From assembly GCA_036365515.1 (NCBI GenBank), contig CM070876.1, positions 106,853,310 through 106,917,309 on the forward strand: a stretch of DNA of 64,000 bases, read 5' to 3'. Made by a program: the position numbers and the translations under genes. Below the pieces are notes generated by a model that was not told where the DNA came from, did not search any database, and saw only the letters and a program-made list of their open reading frames with translations. Numbering within the stretch: the stretch's first letter is position 1; the number at the start of each line of letters is the position of its first letter. Below are positions 57,886 to 64,000 of this stretch, piece after piece. Origin of the DNA: Torymus aiolomorphi (taxonomy: Eukaryota; Arthropoda; Insecta; Hymenoptera; Torymidae).

Positions 57886-57939
57886 AGATTTGGTAAATCC
57901 ATAATATGACAATCATATGAGGGTGTGTTCTATTTTGTC

Positions 57940-58690
57940 TCCAACATTATGTGTCACGTTATTAAAGGCATACCCTAATGTGACTAAGGCTTACATTAAG
58001 ACTACGCGTAAAAAGGAAAGGCGAACTTATACAAATTTTTTAAACGTGACCTTAGGAAGAGTGTACATAAGCGCTGTGCTGTGTTGTGCGCTGCGATTCC
58101 GATGACGGTGCTGTTGGTGCATTGGCTACTTGTAGAACTACGTCGCTGATTGGTTGATGTTTAAATACTGACCAATCAGAAAAGTAGTTCCGTAAGTAGC
58201 CAACGCATCAATAATACGGGCATCACGCAACATCGCACAGCACAGTACCGCACAGCGCTTACGTACACCCTCCAATGCATTTGATAACATTTAAGGTAGT
58301 TATAATTGTTTATAAAATCACGAATGAGGTTATAAAAATAATTATCTTCAATTAGCTATAACTTTCTGGGTCTTGAATAATTTTGAATTTTTTCTTGGGC
58401 AAGTCCCCGTGAAAGAATAAAATGAGACCTAGATAATTAAAATTTGTTAAGAAAAAAAAAAGATAGGGATTTATTATCAATAATTGTTTGTGCTGTTTCT
58501 AAAATATCGACATTTTGTTAAAAAAAATTATTTTAGTCATGTTAAATACACTATATTTATAGTATTAATGTATTATTATTAGATTAAACTATAATCATTA
58601 GTAATGTTATTAAAGCCATTCCCTGATGTGATTAAGGCTTCTTACATGCAAAAAGGAACAGGGAACTTGTACAAATTTTTTAAACTTGAC
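57940..58690. repeat. Pair of diverged direct repeats
   Basis: About 57,955-58,053 and 58,605-58,690 share GTTATTAAAG, ATGTGA(C/T)TAAGGCTT and ACAAATTTTTTAAAC(G/T)TGACC in order. Between them is the foldback at 58,050-58,272 and an AT-rich stretch. Confidence 0.7.
58050..58272. mobile_element. Foldback MITE, about 220 bp
   Basis: GTGTACATAAGCGCTGTG on the left pairs with CACAGCGCTTACGTACAC on the right; the arms also pair GCATTGGCTACTT with AAGTAGCCAACGC, and TGATTGGTTGATG lies near the loop. It sits in the left member of the direct repeat. Confidence 0.85.
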
Positions 58691-58950
58691 CTTATAATTG
58701 ATAACATTTGATATTATAATTATTTAATAATATAGAAACAACATCAAAAATATTAACAATATCAAATCATTCGTAATCTATATGAAATGTATAACAAAAT
58801 GAGAAAAACAATACGATATTAAGAGGAGGGGCAGGAGGAGGGGGGAGGAGTAATACTAAAAACTCCTATTTCTAATCTCATTTTTCCGTTGTTTTGAGGA
58901 GTGGTTAAGGAGTGGCTGTAAGGAGGGGGGGGGTACCCTACCAGCCTCTT
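58273..58950. other. AT-rich stretch with a purine-rich island
   Basis: No gene is seen. 58,824-58,856 is almost purely G/A (AGGAGGGGCAGGAGGAGGGG) and a second G-run lies near 58,922. Confidence 0.5.
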
Positions 58951-58975
58951 ACAACTATATACTATAGGATGAATG

Positions 58976-59006
<31 letters not shown>

Positions 59007-59237
59007 TTATCGGAGTTTATGTAGCCCAAGACTGTATATTAGTACCTACAGCCCGGAGTTCCCTATGGCAGGTGATCAAAGAAATAATGGACCGTGGGGT
59101 TATAGACTCTAAGTCGGGCTGCATAAACCCCTATATTTAGAAATATTATGAAGCCCGGACTGCATAATCAAAATCAGGCTCCATAAACACTTATATATAA
59201 AAAGCGGGCTTTATAAACCCCTTTCGAGAAATGCATA

Positions 59238-59318
<81 letters not shown>

Positions 59319-59544
59319 CATATAATAGGCGTATTTTTCGGGATTATACAGTGTTCTATAGTTTATTCTTTCAGAGTAGCTATATACAAGTGACTAAAGA
59401 AATAATGGACCCTGGGGTTATACACTCTAGCACGGACCCGGAAATAACGTAAATTTACCTTTTTCTTTTTCGGGACGTCCCGGAAATAACAGTTATATAC
59501 ATTTTTTCGTCCCAGAAATAAGGCATATATATATATATATATAT
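58950..59544. repeat. Repeat cluster with (TA)n tracts
   Basis: Words such as AAAGAAATAATGGACC(G/C)TGG recur at about 59,080 and 59,397. GGGCTGCATAAAC/GGACTGCATAA-type units recur around 59,115-59,215. A (TA)n run covers about 59,237-59,314. 59,470-59,520 repeats the CGGGACGTCCC...ATAACAGTTATATACATTTT sequence of 54,821-54,860. Confidence 0.7.
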
Positions 59545-59592
59545 ACTAGGAGTGCTTCGCCCCCTGCTCGCTCCGCTCGCCAACCCCCATTA
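59545..59592 (-). mobile_element. Second Helitron-type 3' terminus
   Basis: On the minus strand GGCGAGCGGAGCGAGCAGGG leads to GGGGGCGAAGCACTCCTAGT, that is a small hairpin followed by CTAGT next to a TA tract, as at Helitron 3' ends. It matches the end at 55,015 over the GAGCGGAGCGAGC core. The body of the element would extend to the right, but no helicase is seen there. Confidence 0.6.
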
Positions 59593-59805
59593 TTAGAGAT
59601 AAATATTAATAATAATGAATGAGGATAATCTTCTATTACATAATATCATGAAACAATTATTTTTTCATTTAAAATTTCTGTAATGTTTTTTAAAAGCATT
59701 AATCTTAACATTTATTAATTTTTAAAATACTAAGTATATTATATTTAACAAAATAATACAGAATATATATGTAGTTCATTACGTCAGCTCTGATTTTATT
59801 TGTAA

Positions 59806-62225
59806 CTTATTGATTATAAAATCCAGTAATATTTCAATTTTTGGCCGCCATTTTATATTTACAAAATCTGAGTTCAGATTTCTAATCAGCGATTCCGGAA
59901 ACTCACTATATACAATTTTTAACAAACTCGAGTAAAATTTCAATTTTTGTTAATCATCTTGGGTCCACCAGCTTGAATTAAAATTTTCAGTAAAATCCAA
60001 TAATATTTCAATATGTGTCAGACATCTTAGATCCGCCATTTTGAATTCTGAAAATCTGAGTTGAGATTCGTAATCTAGAAATCCCCTACATAAAATTATT
60101 AGCAAATTCCAGTAATATTTCAATATGTAACAGCCATTATCGATTGGCAATTTGGAATTCTGAAAATCTGAGTTCAGATTCGTAATCATCCAATCTAGAA
60201 ATCCCGTACATACAATTTTCAGCAAAATCCATCAATGTTTGAATATTTGCCCTCCATCTTCGATCCGCCATTTTGAATTCTGAGAATCTGAGTTCAGATT
60301 CGTAATCAGCGAATATATAAACCTCCTATATACAATTTTTAGCAAAAGCCAGTATAATTTAAATATTTTCCGCCATTTTGAATTTTTAAAATCTGAGTTC
60401 AGATCCGTCATAATCGAATCCAGAAATCCCGTATACGGAAAGAAGAATTCACAGCTGTAGCCCGTGATGCGCGAGAAAAAAATAGCATGCCATATAGCAT
60501 CGCCGGATGTCGTGACATATGCGTCTATGACTGTGACTGTGGTCATTTCGATGAACGCTGCTCGCGTGACACGGCTATAGGCCGTGACTATCACTGAGTT
60601 CAAGCTTTAACGCGCACGGCGGCAAGCGTGAGTGGCACGTCTGACGACTGCGGCAGTCACCCCATATAGCGTTGCCTAGAGACCATCGTTGACATGCCTT
60701 AATGTCGCGCCGTCACACGGTGGCAGAGAAGGTACCCGCTTACTCTGTTATAACTCACGGCCTATAGCTCTGAATACTTCTTTCCGTGTATATACAATTT
60801 TCAGCAAAATTCAGTAATATTTCAATACGTGGCAGACATTTTCGTTCCGCCATTTTGAATTTTCAATATCTGAGTTCAGATTCGTAATCAGCTAATTCGG
60901 AAACCCCATTCATACAATTTTTTTGCAAAATCCAATATTATTTCAGTATTTTACTGCCATTTTGAATTTTTAAAATCTGAGTTCACATTCGTAATCAGCG
61001 AATCCAGAAATTCGGTATATTCAATTTTTAGCAAAACTGAAAAGTTCAATTTTTGGCCGCAATCTTGGGTATGCCATTTTGAAGTTTCATAATCTCAATT
61101 CTGATTCATCATCATGCGAATTCAGAAATTTCCCATATGCAATTGTAAAATTCAGTAATATTTCAATATTTGGCCGCCATTTTGAATTGGAAAATATGAG
61201 TTCCCTATATACAATTTTCAGCGAAATCTAGCGATATTTGAATATTTGGCCTCCATCTTTGATGCGCCATTTTGAATTCTGAAAATCTGAGTTCGAATTC
61301 ATAATCAGTGAATCAAAATACCCAACATACAATTTACAGCAAAATCCAGTAATATTTCAATTTCTGGCAGCCATTTTGTATTTACAAAATCTGATTTCAG
61401 ATTCCTAATCAGCGAATCCGGAAACCCATAATATACAATTTTTAGGAAATTCCGGTAAAATTTCAATTTTTTGCCGTTATCTTGGGTGTTCTATTTTGAA
61501 TTTTCAAAATCTGAGTTCAGATTCATAATCAGCGAATCCAGATACGCCTATATACAATTTTCAGCAAAATCCAATAATATTTGAATATTTGGCCTCCATC
61601 TTCGATCAGCCATTTTGAATTCTGAAGACCTGAGTTCATTTTCATAATCAGCGAATATAGAAACCTCCTATGTACAATTTTTAGCAAAAGCCAGTATAAT
61701 TTAAATATTTTGCCGCCATTTTGAAATGAGCCGCCATTTGAGAAATCCCGTACATACAATTTTCAGCAAAATCTAGTAATATTTCAATTTTTGGAAGCCA
61801 TCTTGTGTTCTCTATTTTGAATTTTCAAAATATGAGTTACGATTCCTAATTGGCGATTCCGGAAACTCACTGTAGACAATTTTTAGCAAACTCGAGTAAA
61901 ATTTCAATTTTTGTTAGTCATCTTGGGTCCACCAGACTGAATTTTCAAAACATATGTTCAGATTCATAATCAGCGAAACCAAAAATCCGGTATATACAAG
62001 TTTCAGCAAAATCGAATAATGTTTCAATATTTGACCACCATCTTCGAATCCGCCATTTTGAATTCTGAAAATCTGTGCTCAGATTCGTAATCAGCGAATC
62101 CAGAAATCCCTTTTATACAATTTTCAGCAAATTCAGTAGTATTTGAATATTTCGCCTCAATCTTCGATCAGCCATTTTGAATTCTCAAAATCTGAGTTGT
62201 GATTCGTAATCAGCGAATCCACACG
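59806..62225 (-). repeat. Satellite-like array, unit about 110-130 bp
   Basis: Repeated, diverged blocks carry in order GCCATTTTGAATT, AAATCTGAGTTCAGATTCGT, AATCAGCGAATCC, ATATACAATTTT(C/T)AGCAAAAT and CCAGTAATATTTCAAT. More than 15 units are recognisable, with many deletions. Open frames across it are chance. Confidence 0.9.
60433..60790. mobile_element. 358 bp MITE inside the satellite
   Basis: The inverted ends are ACGGAAAGAAGAATTCACAGC and its relative TCTGAATACTTCTTTCCGT; the interior is GC-rich (for example GCACGGCGGCAAGCGTGAG), unlike the satellite. The flanking satellite word GTATA occurs on both sides and is probably the target duplication. Confidence 0.78.
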
Positions 62226-62227
62226 GA

Positions 62228-62850
62228 AAAAAAAATAGGACGCGCCTGGTTACAGAAGATGTGGAACGGATACAGTGCCGCAGTCGGTAACTGTATTGAT
62301 GACAGAATGAAACGGTCGCGGTACGCTATACTTGCGCGCGGGCAGTCAAAGGCGCGCAACGCCAGCTGTTGAGTGATGAAACGCCGTTCGTTCCAGTGAG
62401 TTGGAACGACTGCCGTTCCACAGCTGAGACGCGCGCGGTTTCGGGTTGAAACAACAGCGCATCGGTAAAGTTGCGTGCGATGGCGTTACGAAGCCGAACG
62501 CACCCGGTGCGCGCGCTGAACTCGGGTGGTTTCCGCACGCTGAAATCATTACCGTTGCACAGCCGAGACGCGCGCGGTTTCGGGCTGAAACGACAGCGCA
62601 TCGGTAAAGTTGTGTGCGATGGCGTTACGAGGCCGAACGCGCCCGGTTCGCGCGCTGAACTCGGGTGGTTTCGGCTCGCTGAAGCCACTGCCATTCCACA
62701 GCCGAGACGCGCACGGTTTCGGGCTCAAACGACAGCGCATTGCTAAAGTTGCGTGCGATGGGGTTTCGGTCCGAAACCGCGCGCTTCTTGGCTGGAAAAC
62801 GGCGGTGGTTTGAGCTCACTTGGACGGAACGAACGGCGTTTTGATGCTGA
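62228..62850. mobile_element. GC-rich element with 139 bp minisatellite
   Basis: The words CAG(C/T)GAGACGCGCGCGG... start at 62421, 62560 and 62699, a period of exactly 139 bp, about three units. Inverted flanks, ACGCCGTTCGTTCCAGTGAG near 62,381 and CTCACTTGGACGGAACGAAC near 62,815, bracket the array. High GC contrasts with all surrounding DNA. Open frames on both strands follow from the repeat. Confidence 0.85.
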
Positions 62851-63540
62851 GACGCGCATGAATTCCATCATGCAGCACATTATTGCTACTTGCAAAACCA
62901 CTGGACAATTGATCTATATGTGGGAGTCTCTTTTTCCTTTTTTTCACGCCAACGAAAGTACTTTCATGAATTTTTCTTTTTAAATTTCGTTCAACTCGAC
63001 ACTTATTGTTTTTCGTCATTGAATAAAGAGAGATGCACTTTTGCTCTGTAATCATTAAAGAGATGACCAATACTTGTATATTGCAATGTTTTATTTGAAA
63101 TTATTGACTACGTAACCTTTTTTTATTACAATAAAATAAAAATTGAATTCGTTTACCATTTGTTTTTGAGCGTAGCATCTAACTATTATGGTATTTTTTT
63201 TTGTACAAGTCAATAGATGGAAATATATATATAATCTTGTTAAAAAATATCTTGTTAAAATGGATTCACGATGTGCTATTATTTTTATAATTATTGGAAA
63301 ATTGACGATTCCTTCCGTTTTTCGATTGCAAAGAAATTTCGCATCGCAAGGCTGATTGTGGCTTCAGTTCATAGTCGGATTCTGACACATTCAGCGAGTT
63401 TTTTAAGAATTTTTAAACACAAATATTTTTCTCTGTACCTATCAAGCGTTACTGTCGACTTACGCGTTACGCACTCGACTGTTTACATGTTACCAATTTA
63501 CTGTTTCAGACAGTCAATAAATGGAAATTGTTAAATATTG
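62851..63540. other. AT-rich DNA without recognised content
   Basis: No gene is supported. The word GTCAATA(G/A)ATGGAAAT occurs at about 63,209 and 63,513, a hint of another diverged repeat. Confidence 0.45.
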
Positions 63541-63584
63541 GTCATATTTGTGCAGAATTTTGTAAAATACAGGTCGCTACTGAA

Positions 63585-63775
63585 AACATACATATTTTGT
63601 ACAAAATATATACGAAATTTGTCTAAGAATATGTACAAAACTTGTATAAACTTTATATACATTTTTTCGGAAAAAATTTGTATAAATTTGATACACTTGA
63701 TACAAATTTTGTATACAATTTATACAAGTTTTATACGTATTTTGTATGAATTTTACATAAATTTTACACATTCAA
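63585..63775. repeat. Degenerate TACAAATTT/GTATA inverted-repeat cluster
   Basis: Many permutations of TTGTATAAAT, ACAAATTTTGTATAC and TTTATACAAG form overlapping short inverted repeats. Open frames on both strands here (63538-63804 and 63577-63771) reflect this low complexity. Confidence 0.65.
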
Positions 63776-64000
63776 TTAATTTTTTGCCTTTTTTTAATAG
63801 TTAATCATGATTATTATTAGTCAAAAATTTGTTCGTACAATAGTAATGAGTAGTCTACTAAAATTGTTATAATATGCATTATTTTACGGGATAGTTTGAA
63901 TTTCCTTTTACTTTAAAAATTTTGGTTCAAAGCATTGTTATTTTCCAAGATTTATGAAAAATTCAGTATATAGATCGTGGATCTATTCAGTTTCCGGGAA
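63776..64000. other. AT-rich DNA to window end
   Basis: I see nothing identifiable. Confidence 0.4.

Larger units (their letters stand above)
55015..57905 (-). mobile_element. Decayed Helitron, minus strand, 5' truncated
   Basis: On the minus strand it ends GGCGAGCGGAGCGAGC...GAGCCCCCCTAAT: a GC-rich near-hairpin followed by CTAAT, the CTRRT end of Helitrons, next to AT-rich target DNA. The coding part (55.1 kb upstream of this end) is a Pif1-type helicase in pieces (56142-57885). The Rep/HUH endonuclease domain is not found: homology ends near 57,905. About 1.1 kb of AT-rich 3' sequence separates the helicase from the end. Confidence 0.75.

Noticed and set aside
62326..62819. Overlapping GC-rich frames on both strands
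   Set aside because: They follow from the 139 bp minisatellite and are repeated within it; no domain.
1..64000. tRNA, rRNA or single-copy host genes
   Set aside because: I found no cloverleaf with A and B boxes, no conserved rRNA segments and no multi-exon gene outside transposable elements; absence by eye is not proof.

Overview
This is a eukaryotic, AT-rich window made almost entirely of nested transposable elements. I see no convincing single-copy host gene, no tRNA or rRNA gene and no CRISPR array. An insect is likely: a chuvirus-type glycoprotein captured by a BEL/Pao-like LTR element, a PIF/Harbinger element with a MADF partner gene, a Penelope-like element with a GIY-YIG domain, and AT-rich satellites. 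A hymenopteran such as an ant would fit, but the sequence alone does not prove it.

Layout. 1-3389 is a 3.3 kb foldback carrying three TTAA-flanked MITEs. 3390-54693 is one very large DNA transposon with terminal inverted repeats (TIRs) of about 2.25 kb, inflated to 51 kb by younger insertions. Its left TIR is 3390-4165 plus 32024-34217; its right TIR is 46030-47524 plus 53936-54693. Its broken minus-strand transposase is scattered from 44947 to 34778. 54700-59550 holds short repeats and a decayed Helitron (3' end at 55015). From 59545 there is a second Helitron-type 3' end, a satellite of roughly 110-130 bp with a MITE inside it, a GC-rich element with a 139 bp minisatellite (62228-62850), and unassigned AT-rich DNA to the end.

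Insertions into the large transposon. (1) A BEL/Pao-like element (4168-32023, minus strand, 2.3 kb LTRs) in the left TIR keeps gag and a viral-type env but almost no pol. (2) Its env gene is split at 22945/7818 by a 15.1 kb near-palindromic PIF/Harbinger block. (3) That block itself carries a 346 bp foldback with hammerhead-like cores and other small foldbacks. (4) A 717 bp TTAA element (32073-32789) sits in the left TIR, with an exact empty site in the right TIR. (5) A Penelope-like element (about 37.2-39.6 kb) and a gag-only LTR element (40254-44389) interrupt the transposase gene. (6) A second BEL-like element (47525-53935, target duplication ACAAT) sits in the right TIR.

Strongest unusual signals: the second BEL-like element is saturated on one strand with the pentamer TGAGT and has nearly identical LTRs around a wrecked pol; the Harbinger block has a MADF gene whose first exon matches strand and splice phase only with exons on the other side of the palindrome centre; the large transposon has a transposase I cannot place in a named superfamily; and the gag-only element encodes three spaced AWGRGDS repeats.
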